Part shown: one piece after another, positions 28,060 through 36,826 of the stretch | Layout of the letters: each line of letters starts with the position of its first letter | Numbering within the stretch: position 1 is the first letter of the stretch | Assembly: GCF_014648915.1 (NCBI RefSeq) | Contig: NZ_BMSA01000027.1 | Span: 62,001 to 126,000, forward strand | DNA from: Streptomyces phaeofaciens | Lineage (GTDB): Bacteria; Actinomycetota; Actinomycetes; Streptomycetales; Streptomycetaceae | Length of the DNA: 64,000 nt | Direction: 5' to 3' | Translations under genes and position numbers: made by a program | Notes under the pieces: generated by a model | Told to the model about the DNA's origin: nothing | Databases searched by the model: none | What the model saw: the letters and a program-made list of their open reading frames with translations, nothing else

Positions 28060-29052
28060 ATGCGCCGCAAGACCAGCCTGATCCTGCTCGCCCTCGCCGT
28101 GTTCTTCACGGCCCTGTCCCCCCTGCTGCGCTGGTACGCCTTCCCCCGCCTGGCCAAGGTCCCGGCCGACGAGTACCAGACCATGGTCCTGGAGGCGCGG
28201 AACGCCACCCTCCTCGACTACGGCACCATGACCGCCCGCACCGTCCCCCGCGTCACCATCGTGCAGACCCTCAAGGGCGATGTGGAGGCCTCCGAGAAGA
28301 TCGAGAAGACCGCGGGCCGCGACGTCGTCGTCTGGGACGGCCTGTCCTACGTCCAGGGCCCCGACGGCAAGATGGTCTCCAAGGTCCCCGAGCGGTACAT
28401 CTTCGACGCCCACACCCAGGAACCCGTCCACGCCACCGGCGAGGCCGTCGACGGCGACCCCGTCCGCCGCGAGGGCATCGAGTTCAAATGGCCCTTCATG
28501 ACGGAGAAACGGGACTACGAGTACTTCGACGCCCAGGCCCGCCTCACCGCCCCCATCCACTACAAGGGCACCCAGGACTTCCGCGGCGTCGAGGTCTACT
28601 ACTTCGAACAGACCATCCCCTGGACCGAGGTCCCCATGCCCAAGGTGATGCCCGTCCAGGGCATCACCCCCGAGACCGTCGCCAAGACCGGCACCACCCG
28701 CTGGTACACCACCGTCCGCAAGTTCTGGGTCGAACCCCTCACCGGCGCACCCGTCTACGGCGAGGAGATCCACCGCGAGGAACTGCGCGGCGGCACCCTC
28801 CTCGGCGACCGCGACAAGGTCACCGCGTTCGCCGGCCACGTGAAGATGCGCGAGGACTACATCGAGCACACCGTCGCCCTCGTCAAGCACAACCGCACCC
28901 TGGTCCTGCTGCTGACCTCCTACCTGCCCTGGGGCTTCCTCACCCTCGGCATCCTCCTGCTCGCCCTCTCCCTCTACCTGGAAGCCCGCGGCCGACGCCC
29001 CGCCGGCCCGGCCCCGGCCAGGGACACCGAGGCGGAACCCGTCACCGCCTGA
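28060..29052 (+). CDS. DUF3068 (PorA-like) membrane-anchored exported protein
   Basis: 330 residues with an N-terminal membrane helix (LILLALAVFFTALSPLLRW) and a second near the C-terminus (LLLTSYLPWGFLTLGILLLALSLYL), enclosing a large extracytoplasmic beta-rich domain. Family landmarks are RWYAFPRLAKVP, WPFMTEKRDYEYFD and TIPWTEVPMP. DUF3068 proteins are annotated as PorA family, but pore activity is not established for Streptomyces, which lacks a mycolate outer membrane. ATG follows GGAAGGAGG. The 3' end overlaps the convergent hrpB by 11 bases. It is probably co-transcribed with the 44-residue peptide upstream. Confidence 0.85.
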   Translation: MRRKTSLILLALAVFFTALSPLLRWYAFPRLAKVPADEYQTMVLEARNATLLDYGTMTARTVPRVTIVQTLKGDVEASEKIEKTAGRDVVVWDGLSYVQGPDGKMVSKVPERYIFDAHTQEPVHATGEAVDGDPVRREGIEFKWPFMTEKRDYEYFDAQARLTAPIHYKGTQDFRGVEVYYFEQTIPWTEVPMPKVMPVQGITPETVAKTGTTRWYTTVRKFWVEPLTGAPVYGEEIHREELRGGTLLGDRDKVTAFAGHVKMREDYIEHTVALVKHNRTLVLLLTSYLPWGFLTLGILLLALSLYLEARGRRPAGPAPARDTEAEPVTA

Positions 29053-31627
29053 GCCGCGCGTTGGTGTGCCGCGTCGGCTCCGCCGAGGCCGGATCCTGCG
29101 GCCACGGATGCTTCGGATACCGCCCCCGCAACTCCGCCCGCACCCCCTGGTAACCGTCCCGCCAGAACGACGCCAGATCCGCCGTGACCGCGGCCGGCCG
29201 CCCGGCGGGGGAGAGCAGATGCACCAGCACCGGCACCCCCGCCACGGCCGGCGACTCGTGCAGCCCGAACATCTCCTGCAACTTCACCGCGAGCACCGGC
29301 CGCTCCGGATCCCCGTAGTCGATCCGGATCCTGGACCCACTCGGCACCGTGATCCGCTCCGGCGCCAGCTCGTCCAGCCGCGCCGCCTCCCCCGACGCCC
29401 AGGGCAGCAGCCGCCCCAGCGCCTGCCCCGCGTCGATCCGCGAGAGATCGCTCCGCCGCCGCGCCCGGCTCAGCTCCGGCTCCAGCCACTCGTCCACACG
29501 CGCGTGCAGCGACGCGTCGGACACGTCCGGCCACGGCTCCCCGACCTGCAGACGCACGAACGCCAGCCGCTGCCGCAGCACGTCCGCCTCCGGTGACCAC
29601 CGCAACAGCCGCAGCCCCTCCTCCCGCAGCCCCTCCACCAGCGCCCCGCGCACCAGAGCGGCGTCGGCGTCCCGCAGCGCACGCACCGCCAGCTCCACGG
29701 CCCCCAGCCGCTCGACCCGCCGGGCGACGACATCCCCGCCGGCCCAGCCGACCTCCTCCCGCTCGACGAGCAGCGCACCGGCCGCGAACCGCGCCACCTC
29801 CTCGTCGACGACCGCCGCGAGCTGCACCCGCGCGTGCCCCTTCCCCACGGGCCGGTCGGCCACCGCCACGGCGAGCCAGGGAGCGGAGCGCAGCGCGGAA
29901 CCCTCACGCAGCTCGGCGCGCGTCCCGGACAGCATCAGATACGACCCCCCGTCGGACCGCGCGATCCGCTCCGGGAACGCCAGCGCGGCGACGAGACCGG
30001 CGACCTGATCGTCCCCGGTGTCCGGCCCCGCCCGCCCGCCCGCAAACCGATCGTCCTTGGTGCCCGGCCCCGGCCGGCCACCGCCCCGCGGACCCGAACC
30101 GGCGGGCGGGCCCGGCAGGTCCGTCGCGAGGACGGCCCGCAGCCGCCGCACCTCCGACCGCCACCGCGCACCGTAGGCGTCCTTGCCGCGCCGGGCAGCG
30201 CGCAGCGCGGCCGCGAGATCGTCGCCGTACTCCCGCGGCGCCTCCTCGCTCAGCAACGCGACCACCTCCGCCGCCCGCTCACCGCCCACGGCCGGGGCCC
30301 CGTCCAGCAACGCCCGCCCCAGCCGGGGATGCAGCCCCAGCCGCGCCAGCCGCACCCCCCGGTCCGTGACCCGGCCGGCCGCGTCCACCGCGCCGACAGC
30401 CGTCAGCAGACGACGCGCGGCCGCCATCGCCCCACCCGGCGGCGGATCCAGCAACGCCAGCGACGACGCCTCGGGATCGCCCCAGCAGGCCGCCTGGAGG
30501 GCGAACGCGGTCAGGTCCGCCACCTTGATCTCCGGCGCCGGGAAACGCGGCAGACGGGCGTCCTCCGCCTCCGTCCAGCACCGGTACACCGCACCCGGCG
30601 CCTCACGACCCGCCCGCCCGGCCCGCTGCCGCGCCGCCGCCTGCGAGGCCCGCACCGTCGCCAGCGCGCTCAGCCCGCGCGCGTGGTCCACCCGCGGCTC
30701 CCGCGCCAGCCCCGAGTCGACCACCACCCGCACCCCGGGAACCGTCAGCGAGGACTCCGCGACCGACGTGGCCAGCACCACCCGCCGCCGCTCGCCCGGC
30801 GCCAGCACCGCGTCCTGCACGGCGGCGGGCGCCCGCCCGTGCACCTGGAGCACCTCCACCCCGTCCAGGCCCCCGAGGCCCGCCGCCACCCGCGCGATCT
30901 CCCCGACACCCGGCAGGAAACACAGCACGTCCCCCGACCGCTCGGCCAGCGCCCGCCGCACCACCGACGCCACGTGCGCCAGCAGCGCCGGATCGACCCG
31001 CATCCCGTGCGGCGGCCGCACCGCACGCGCCGGCGGAGCCCAGACCACCTCCACGCCGTACGAGGAACCGGCGGCCTCGACCACCGGCGCACCGCCCAGC
31101 AGCCGCGCCCACCCCTGCGTGTCGGTCGTCGCGGACGCGGCCACCAGCCGCAGCTCCGGCCGCAGCGTCTCCCGTACGTCCCACAGGAAGGCGGCCGACG
31201 TGTCCGCGTCCAGATGCCGCTCGTGGCACTCGTCGAGCATCACCACGTCGACGCCCGACAGCTCCTGGTCGCGCTGGAGCCGTTGCAGCAGCACACCGGT
31301 CGTGACGACCTCCACGCGCGTGTGCCGCCCGACGACCCGCTCCCCGCGCACGGTGAAACCGACGCTCGCGCCGACCCGCTCGCCCAGCAGCCACGCCATC
31401 CGCCGCGCCGCCGCCCGGGCCGCGATCCGCCGCGGCTCGGCCACGACCACCCGGCGCGCCGGCCCCTCGCCCAGCAGACCGGCCAGCGCCAGCGGTACCA
31501 GCGTGGTCTTCCCGGTGCCCGGCGGCGCGGCCAGGACCGCGGTGCCGTGCCCGTCCAGGGCGTCGTTCAGGGCGGGCAGGGCGGCCCGCACGGGCAGCGC
31601 GTCCAGGGCGTCGTCACGGAGGATCAC
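29042..31627 (-). CDS. hrpB: ATP-dependent RNA helicase HrpB
   Basis: 861-residue DEAH-box helicase. Motif I is APPGTGKTT near residue 38, motif Ia-type VVAEPRRIAARAAARRM follows, motif II is DECHERHLD (DECH variant), motif III reads AASAT, and motif VI is QRAGRAGR. The helicase-associated domain and the HrpB-specific C-terminal domain are present, ending in the family pattern RYPKHPWPQDP. Full length matches HrpB of about 820-860. It is predicted cytoplasmic and RNA-dependent; its biological role in actinomycetes is unclear. The gene is monocistronic and ends inside the 3' end of the DUF3068 gene. Confidence 0.93.
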   Translation of the reverse strand: MILRDDALDALPVRAALPALNDALDGHGTAVLAAPPGTGKTTLVPLALAGLLGEGPARRVVVAEPRRIAARAAARRMAWLLGERVGASVGFTVRGERVVGRHTRVEVVTTGVLLQRLQRDQELSGVDVVMLDECHERHLDADTSAAFLWDVRETLRPELRLVAASATTDTQGWARLLGGAPVVEAAGSSYGVEVVWAPPARAVRPPHGMRVDPALLAHVASVVRRALAERSGDVLCFLPGVGEIARVAAGLGGLDGVEVLQVHGRAPAAVQDAVLAPGERRRVVLATSVAESSLTVPGVRVVVDSGLAREPRVDHARGLSALATVRASQAAARQRAGRAGREAPGAVYRCWTEAEDARLPRFPAPEIKVADLTAFALQAACWGDPEASSLALLDPPPGGAMAAARRLLTAVGAVDAAGRVTDRGVRLARLGLHPRLGRALLDGAPAVGGERAAEVVALLSEEAPREYGDDLAAALRAARRGKDAYGARWRSEVRRLRAVLATDLPGPPAGSGPRGGGRPGPGTKDDRFAGGRAGPDTGDDQVAGLVAALAFPERIARSDGGSYLMLSGTRAELREGSALRSAPWLAVAVADRPVGKGHARVQLAAVVDEEVARFAAGALLVEREEVGWAGGDVVARRVERLGAVELAVRALRDADAALVRGALVEGLREEGLRLLRWSPEADVLRQRLAFVRLQVGEPWPDVSDASLHARVDEWLEPELSRARRRSDLSRIDAGQALGRLLPWASGEAARLDELAPERITVPSGSRIRIDYGDPERPVLAVKLQEMFGLHESPAVAGVPVLVHLLSPAGRPAAVTADLASFWRDGYQGVRAELRGRYPKHPWPQDPASAEPTRHTNARLRR

Positions 31628-31732
31628 GCCCCCAGTGTCGTACGCGCGCGAGAACCACCCCTACGCGCGCGTGCACGCACGCCACGGAACGTACGGGTGG
31701 TCAGGCGGACGTACAGGTCGCCGGGCGGACGG

Positions 31733-32560
31733 TCAGTCGCGTTCGCAGACGAAGATCGCCGTGCCCGGGATCAGATTCCCGCGCAGCGGGGACCAGCCGC
31801 CCCACTCGGAGGTGTTCCAGGCCGGCCACTCCGGCTCGACCAGGTCCACCAGCTTGAAGCCCGCGGCCACGACGTCACGGACCCGGTCGCCGAGCGTGCG
31901 GTGATGCTCGACGTACACCGCCCGGCCCTGGTCGTCCTGCTCGACGTACGGCGTACGGTCGAAATAGGACGAGGAGACGGTCAGGCCCTCGGGGCCCGGC
32001 TCGTCCGGCAGGGCCCAGCGGATCGGATGGGTCACCGAGAACACGAACCGGCCACCGGGCCGCAGCACCCGCCGCACCTCCCTCAGCACCAGCACCGGCT
32101 CGGCGACGAACGGCAGCGCCCCGTAAGCCGAGCAGGCCAGGTCGAAGGAGCCGTCCGCGAACGGCAGCGCGCCCGCGTCGGCGCACACCAGCGGGAACGC
32201 GCCGCCGATGCGCAGGGCGTGCTGGAGCTGGCGGTGCGAGATGTCCAGGGCGACCGGACGCGCGCCCTGCGCGGCCAGCCAGCGCGCGCACTGGGCCGCG
32301 CCGGCGCCGATCTCCAGGACGTCCTTGCCCTTCAGGGCCTCCGGCGGGCCGAGCAGCTCGGCCTCCAGCTCGTCGAGACCCTCGGGACCCCACACGAAGC
32401 GGTCGTCACCGAGGAACGTGCCGTGCTCGATCTGGTACTCGTCCGCGTTGCGGTCCCACCAGCCCCGGTTGGCCCGGGTGCTCTCCGTGACGTCCGCGTC
32501 GCGGCGGGTGGCCTCCGGCTCGAAGGCCGGCTGCTCGGACGATTCAGGCTCTTGGATGAT
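31733..32560 (-). CDS. Class I SAM-dependent methyltransferase, start codon uncertain
   Basis: Rossmann-type methyltransferase: motif I VLEIGAGAAQCARWL, motif II VALDISHRQL, motif IV DLACSAYGALPFV and post-motif RRVLRPGGRFVFSV. The only canonical start in frame is GTG 32395, giving 220 residues, but the coding pattern clearly continues upstream (WWDRNADEYQIEHG and FLGDDRFVWG), which relatives carry as a helical N-terminus. Upstream of that no ATG, GTG or TTG is found in frame. Two ATC codons at 32560 and 32557 sit three and six bases behind GAGGGAG, so initiation at ATC, or a lost ATG, is possible. With the extension the protein is 275 residues. Substrate unknown; divergent from rpsA. Confidence 0.75.
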   Translation of the reverse strand: MIQEPESSEQPAFEPEATRRDADVTESTRANRGWWDRNADEYQIEHGTFLGDDRFVWGPEGLDELEAELLGPPEALKGKDVLEIGAGAAQCARWLAAQGARPVALDISHRQLQHALRIGGAFPLVCADAGALPFADGSFDLACSAYGALPFVAEPVLVLREVRRVLRPGGRFVFSVTHPIRWALPDEPGPEGLTVSSSYFDRTPYVEQDDQGRAVYVEHHRTLGDRVRDVVAAGFKLVDLVEPEWPAWNTSEWGGWSPLRGNLIPGTAIFVCERD

Positions 32561-32708
32561 CGGCTCCCTCGTCGTACTCTTCCGTGCAACCCGCCCGGCG
32601 GCGCCGCTCAGGTGTCACCGGACGGATCTTCTGCGGCCTGTGTGGCCTCAGAAGACGATTTGTGTGCCGGGATTGCGGCGATCCGCCCCGGGTGTGCGCC
32701 TTCGCGCA

Positions 32709-32737
32709 TTGACCCTGCCCGGCTGCCCCCGTATGCT
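32709..32737 (+). promoter_or_regulatory. rpsA promoter
   Basis: TTGACC (32709-32714) and TATGCT (32732-32737) are separated by exactly 17 bases, the best housekeeping-sigma match in the window. Transcription would start near 32744. Confidence 0.8.
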
Positions 32738-32743
32738 ACAAGT

Positions 32744-32937
32744 TGCGCTGCGGGCCTGCGCACCTCAGACCTAGCAGGCTGCGCTCGCATCTGTTGTATG
32801 TCCCCTCGGTTTTCGAGGCGCCATCGCCAGTTATCTGGTGGGGCGCTTCCTTGGCTGTCCGGCTTCTTCAGAGCGATACGGGCTCCCGGCGTAGCAGTAC
32901 CTACGACTTTCTGTCCGTAACCGGAGCCCTTTCCCAC
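32744..32937 (+). other. Long 5' leader of rpsA
   Basis: About 190 untranslated bases between the promoter and ATG 32938, unusually rich in A/T for this genome. A hairpin can be drawn around 32818-32850 (GCGCC and CCAG pairing with CTGG and GGCGC). Ribosomal protein S1 represses its own translation in enterobacteria through its leader; a similar role here is inference. Confidence 0.5.
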
Positions 32938-34431
32938 ATGACGAGCAGCACCGAGACCACCTCTACCACGCCGCAGGTAGCGGTCAACGACATCGGTAAC
33001 GAGGAAGCCTTCCTCGCCGCGATCGACGAGACGATCAAGTACTTCAACGACGGCGACATCGTCGACGGCGTCATCGTGAAGGTCGACCGGGACGAGGTCC
33101 TGCTCGACATCGGTTACAAGACCGAAGGCGTCATCCCGAGCCGCGAGCTCTCCATCAAGCACGACGTCGACCCCAACGAGGTCGTCGCCGTCGGTGACGA
33201 GATCGAGGCCCTGGTCCTCCAGAAGGAGGACAAGGAAGGCCGTCTGATCCTGTCCAAGAAGCGCGCTCAGTACGAGCGTGCCTGGGGCACGATCGAGAAG
33301 ATCAAGGAAGAAGACGGCATCGTCACCGGTACCGTCATCGAGGTCGTCAAGGGTGGTCTCATCCTCGACATCGGCCTCCGTGGCTTCCTTCCGGCCTCCC
33401 TCGTCGAGATGCGTCGTGTCCGCGACCTCCAGCCCTACGTGGGCAAGGAGCTCGAGGCCAAGATCATCGAGCTGGACAAGAACCGCAACAACGTGGTCCT
33501 GTCCCGCCGCGCCTGGCTCGAGCAGACCCAGTCCGAGGTCCGCCAGACCTTCCTCACGACCCTCCAGAAGGGTCAGGTCCGCTCCGGCGTGGTCTCCTCG
33601 ATCGTCAACTTCGGTGCCTTCGTGGACCTGGGTGGCGTCGACGGTCTGGTCCACGTCTCCGAGCTTTCCTGGAAGCACATCGACCACCCCTCCGAGGTTG
33701 TCGAGGTCGGCCAGGAAGTCACCGTCGAGGTCCTCGACGTCGACATGGACCGCGAGCGTGTCTCCCTGTCGCTGAAGGCGACGCAGGAAGACCCGTGGCA
33801 GCAGTTCGCCCGGACCCACCAGATCGGTCAGGTCGTCCCGGGTAAGGTCACGAAGCTCGTTCCGTTCGGTGCGTTCGTCCGCGTGGACGAGGGCATCGAG
33901 GGTCTGGTCCACATCTCCGAGCTGGCCGAGCGCCACGTGGAGATCCCGGAGCAGGTCGTCCAGGTCAACGACGAGATCTTCGTCAAGGTCATCGACATCG
34001 ACCTCGAGCGCCGCCGCATCAGCCTCTCGCTGAAGCAGGCCAACGAGGCCTTCGGTGCCGACCCGGCCTCGGTCGAGTTCGACCCGACCCTGTACGGCAT
34101 GGCCGCGTCCTACGACGACCAGGGCAACTACATCTACCCCGAGGGCTTCGACCCCGAGACCAACGACTGGCTCGAGGGCTACGAGACCCAGCGCGAGGCG
34201 TGGGAGCACCAGTACGCCGAGGCGCAGACCCGCTTCGAGCAGCACCAGCAGCAGGTCATCAAGTCCCGCGAGGCCGACGAGGCCGCTGCCGCCGAGGGCG
34301 GCGAGGCTGCCGCTCCGGCCGCGGCCGGTGGCGGTTCGTACTCCTCCGAGGGTGCCGACACCTCCGGCGCGCTCGCCTCGGACGAGGCGCTCGCCGCTCT
34401 GCGCGAGAAGCTGGCCGGCGGCCAGAGCTGA
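32938..34431 (+). CDS. rpsA: 30S ribosomal protein S1
   Basis: 497 residues. Four S1 OB-fold RNA-binding domains are seen: about residues 35-105 (VDGVIVKVDRDEVLLDIGYKTEG), 120-190 (VTGTVIEVVKGGLILDIGLRGF), 205-275 (VRSGVVSSIVNFGAFVDLGG) and 290-360 (VPGKVTKLVPFGAFVRVDEG). The actinobacterial form has four rather than the six of Escherichia coli. The C-terminal 130 residues are acidic and alanine/glycine-rich. Codons GGT and CGT are frequent, as in highly expressed genes. The ribosome binding site is weak (GGAG 14 bases upstream), consistent with S1-dependent or leader-controlled translation. It helps load mRNA on the 30S subunit. Confidence 0.97.
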   Translation: MTSSTETTSTTPQVAVNDIGNEEAFLAAIDETIKYFNDGDIVDGVIVKVDRDEVLLDIGYKTEGVIPSRELSIKHDVDPNEVVAVGDEIEALVLQKEDKEGRLILSKKRAQYERAWGTIEKIKEEDGIVTGTVIEVVKGGLILDIGLRGFLPASLVEMRRVRDLQPYVGKELEAKIIELDKNRNNVVLSRRAWLEQTQSEVRQTFLTTLQKGQVRSGVVSSIVNFGAFVDLGGVDGLVHVSELSWKHIDHPSEVVEVGQEVTVEVLDVDMDRERVSLSLKATQEDPWQQFARTHQIGQVVPGKVTKLVPFGAFVRVDEGIEGLVHISELAERHVEIPEQVVQVNDEIFVKVIDIDLERRRISLSLKQANEAFGADPASVEFDPTLYGMAASYDDQGNYIYPEGFDPETNDWLEGYETQREAWEHQYAEAQTRFEQHQQQVIKSREADEAAAAEGGEAAAPAAAGGGSYSSEGADTSGALASDEALAALREKLAGGQS

Positions 34432-34455
34432 ACGCTCACTGAGCAGTAGCTCCTG

Positions 34456-34493
34456 ACTGAGGGGCCGTACCTTCCGGGGTACGGCCCCTCAGT
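34456..34493 (+). terminator. rpsA terminator
   Basis: Perfect 16-bp stem, arms 34456-34471 and 34478-34493, with loop TTCCGG, 24 bases after the stop. Confidence 0.9.
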
Positions 34494-34610
34494 GCTGCCC
34501 GGCGCTCCTCAGTGCTCCCGCCGCTCCCCAGTGCTCCTCAGTGCGCCCGGTGCTCCTGAGTGCCGCCGGGTGCTCCCAGCGCTCCCGGTGCTCCTCGGCG
34601 CTTCCCACAA
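34494..34610 (+). repeat. Degenerate tandem repeat between rpsA and the PAC2 gene
   Basis: The motif AGTGCTCC or close variants (GGTGCTCC, AGCGCTCC, AGTGCGCC) recurs about eight to ten times in 117 bases, often preceded by CTC. The first copies grow out of the 3' arm of the rpsA terminator (CCCCTCAGTGCT). It appears to be slipped-strand expansion in untranslated DNA. Confidence 0.6.
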
Positions 34611-34687
34611 GGGAGTTGTGCCCTCACCGGGAATGCCCGCGCCACTCCGCGCGTTGTGATGAAGGAACACGAGGAGGAGCGGTCCAA

Positions 34688-35626
34688 GTGCTTGATCCGC
34701 AGGGTTTGTACGCATGGGAGCCGAAAGGGCTGGCCGTCGTCGACATGGCGCTCGCCCAGGAGTCGGCCGGACTTGTCATGCTCTACCACTTCGACGGATA
34801 CATCGACGCGGGCGAGACCGGTGACCAGATCGTCGACCGGCTGCTCGACGCGACTCCCCACCAGCTCGTCGCCCGCTTCGACCACGACCGGCTCGTCGAC
34901 TACCGCGCGCGTCGGCCACTGCTGACGTTCAAGCGCGACCGCTGGGCGGAGTACGAGGAACCGGCCATCGAGGTACGACTCCTCCAGGACACCACCGGCG
35001 CCCCCTTCCTGCTGCTGTCCGGCCCCGAGCCGGACGTCGAGTGGGAGCGCTTCGCCGTCGCCGTGAAGCAGATCGTCGAGCGGCTCGGCGTACGCCTGTC
35101 GGTCAACTTCCACGGCATCCCCATGGGCGTCCCCCACACCCGCCCGGTCGGCCTCACCCCGCACGGCAACCGCACGGACCTGGTCCCGGGCCACCGCAGC
35201 CCCTTCGACGAGGCCCAGGTCCCCGGCAGCGCCGAGGCGCTCGTCGAGTACCGCCTCATGGAAGCCGGCCACGACGTCCTCGGCGTCGCCGCCCACGTCC
35301 CGCACTACATCGCCCGCTCCGCCTACCCGGACGCCGCCCTGACCGTCGTCGAGGCCATCACCGCGGCGACCGGCCTGGTCCTGCCGGGCATCGCACACAC
35401 CCTGCGCACGGACGCCCACCGCACGCAGACGGAGATCGACCGCCAGGTCCAGGAGGGCGACGAGGAACTCACCTCCCTCGTCCAAGGCCTTGAACACCAG
35501 TACGACGCGGCCGCGGGCGCCGAGACCCGCGGCAACATGCTCGCCGAACCCGTCGACATCCCCTCCGCCGACGAGATCGGCCGCGAGTTCGAGAAGTTCC
35601 TGGCCGAGCGAGAGGGCGAAGGCTGA
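34688..35626 (+). CDS. PAC2 (proteasome assembly chaperone-like) family protein
   Basis: 312 residues starting MLDPQGLYAWEPKGLAVVDM, the usual start of actinobacterial PAC2 proteins. Conserved segments include LVMLYHFDGYIDAGETGDQI, ARFDHDRLVDYRARRP, NFHGIPMGVPHTRP and AHVPHYIARSAYPDAA. The fold resembles archaeal PbaB and eukaryotic PAC2 proteasome-assembly chaperones; Streptomyces has a 20S proteasome, but this gene is not next to it, so the role is inferred. GTG 34688 has GAGGAGGAG about nine bases upstream. A hairpin separates it from coaE. Confidence 0.88.
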   Translation: MLDPQGLYAWEPKGLAVVDMALAQESAGLVMLYHFDGYIDAGETGDQIVDRLLDATPHQLVARFDHDRLVDYRARRPLLTFKRDRWAEYEEPAIEVRLLQDTTGAPFLLLSGPEPDVEWERFAVAVKQIVERLGVRLSVNFHGIPMGVPHTRPVGLTPHGNRTDLVPGHRSPFDEAQVPGSAEALVEYRLMEAGHDVLGVAAHVPHYIARSAYPDAALTVVEAITAATGLVLPGIAHTLRTDAHRTQTEIDRQVQEGDEELTSLVQGLEHQYDAAAGAETRGNMLAEPVDIPSADEIGREFEKFLAEREGEG

Positions 35627-35652
35627 GCGCGAGCGCTGAGCCTTTTCCCCCG

Positions 35653-35685
35653 GGGCCTGTCGGGTGCGTCGCCGCCGACAGGCCC
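35653..35685 (+). terminator. Terminator between the PAC2 gene and coaE
   Basis: Perfect 11-bp stem, arms 35653-35663 and 35675-35685, 26 bases after the PAC2 stop. Confidence 0.7.
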
Positions 35686-35698
35686 TAAGCTTCCGCTC

Positions 35699-36331
35699 AT
35701 GCTGACAGTGGGCCTGACCGGCGGGATCGGCGCCGGCAAGAGCGAGGTGTCCCGACTGCTCGTCGCGTGCGGGGCCGTACTGATCGACGCGGACCGGATC
35801 GCACGCGAAGTCGTCGCCCCGGGCACACCGGGACTCACCGCCGTCGTGGAAGCCTTCGGCGAGGACGTCCTCGCCCCGGACGGCAGCCTCGACCGCCCCC
35901 GGCTCGGCTCGATCGTCTTCGCCGACCCCGACAAACTGGCCGCCCTCAACGCGATCGTGCACCCCCTCGTCGGCGCCCGCTCCCGCGCACTCGAAACCGC
36001 CGCCCCCGAGGACGCCGTCGTCGTCCACGACGTCCCCCTCCTCACCGAGAACGGCCTCGCCTCCCTCTACGACCTCGTGATCGTCGTCGACGCCCGCCCC
36101 GAGACCCAGCTCGACCGGCTCGTCCGACTGCGCGGCATGACCGAGGACGACGCCCGCGCGCGCATGGCCGCCCAGGCGACACGCGAGAAGCGCCGCGAGA
36201 TCGCCGACATCGTCATCGACAACGACGTACCGCTCCCGGAACTGGAACAGCGCGTGCGGGAGGTATGGGCGGACCTCGTGAGCAGAGCGAGCACCCGGCG
36301 GGCGCCCGGCCGGCGATCCGGCCAGGAATAG
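35699..36331 (+). CDS. coaE: Dephospho-CoA kinase
   Basis: 210-residue cytoplasmic enzyme for the last step of coenzyme A synthesis, phosphorylating the 3'-hydroxyl of dephospho-CoA with ATP. The P-loop GLTGGIGAGKS is at residues 6-16, the substrate-site DADRIAREVV near residue 32, HPLVGAR near 94, DVPLLTEN near 117 and the lid region RGMTEDDARARMAAQ near 143. It has the short bacterial form without the C-terminal GrpB extension found in mycobacteria. The ATG lies 13 bases after a hairpin that probably ends the PAC2 transcript. It is followed after 50 bases by the TPR gene. Confidence 0.96.
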   Translation: MLTVGLTGGIGAGKSEVSRLLVACGAVLIDADRIAREVVAPGTPGLTAVVEAFGEDVLAPDGSLDRPRLGSIVFADPDKLAALNAIVHPLVGARSRALETAAPEDAVVVHDVPLLTENGLASLYDLVIVVDARPETQLDRLVRLRGMTEDDARARMAAQATREKRREIADIVIDNDVPLPELEQRVREVWADLVSRASTRRAPGRRSGQE

Positions 36332-36381
36332 GGGTCCTCGCTCCGCGCGTTGAACCCTCCCAGCAAGGGAAGGATTTTTCC

Positions 36382-36762
36382 GTGCCCGATACCAGCGGTT
36401 CGACCGGACGTACTCCGGAGACGCATGTCATCGACTTCCGCGCCGCCGAGCATCTGCTCGCCGCACGGGACCCGCGGGGCGCGGTGAAACTGCTCGACCG
36501 TGTCATCGCCGCACACCCCGAGAACACCGCCGCCCGCCTGCTGCGCGCCCGCGCCTTCTTCGCCGCCGCGCAACTGCGCCCCGCCGAGCTGGAGTTCACC
36601 GTCGTACTGGAACGGGAGCCGGACAACGCGTTCGCGCACTACGCGCTCGCCCGCACCTACGAGCGGCAGGGACGCGGCGACCAGGCCAAACGCCACTTCC
36701 GCCTGGCGGCCGCGCTGGACCCCAACCCGCAGTACCTCAAGGCGGCACGCTTCGAGACCTGA
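36382..36762 (+). CDS. Tetratricopeptide repeat protein
   Basis: 126 residues containing about two and a half TPR units: AAEHLLAARDPRGAVKLLDRVIAA, AARLLRARAFFAAAQLRPAELEFTVVL and AFAHYALARTYERQGRGDQAKRHFRLAAAL, which stack as antiparallel helices for protein binding. No signal peptide or membrane segment. GTG 36382 has AAGGGAAGGA upstream. It lies 50 bases after coaE on the same strand and may be co-transcribed. Binding partner unknown. Confidence 0.88.
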   Translation: MPDTSGSTGRTPETHVIDFRAAEHLLAARDPRGAVKLLDRVIAAHPENTAARLLRARAFFAAAQLRPAELEFTVVLEREPDNAFAHYALARTYERQGRGDQAKRHFRLAAALDPNPQYLKAARFET

Positions 36763-36780
36763 CCCCACCGGGGCACCCGA

Positions 36781-36806
36781 GCCGCCGACGCGTCACGGGC
36801 GGCGGC
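36781..36806. terminator. Short inverted repeat between convergent genes
   Basis: GCCGCC (36781-36786) and GGCGGC (36801-36806) could pair between the TPR and DUF6343 genes. Weak. Confidence 0.3.
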
Positions 36807-36826
36807 GGGCAGAAGTGGCCGAGACG

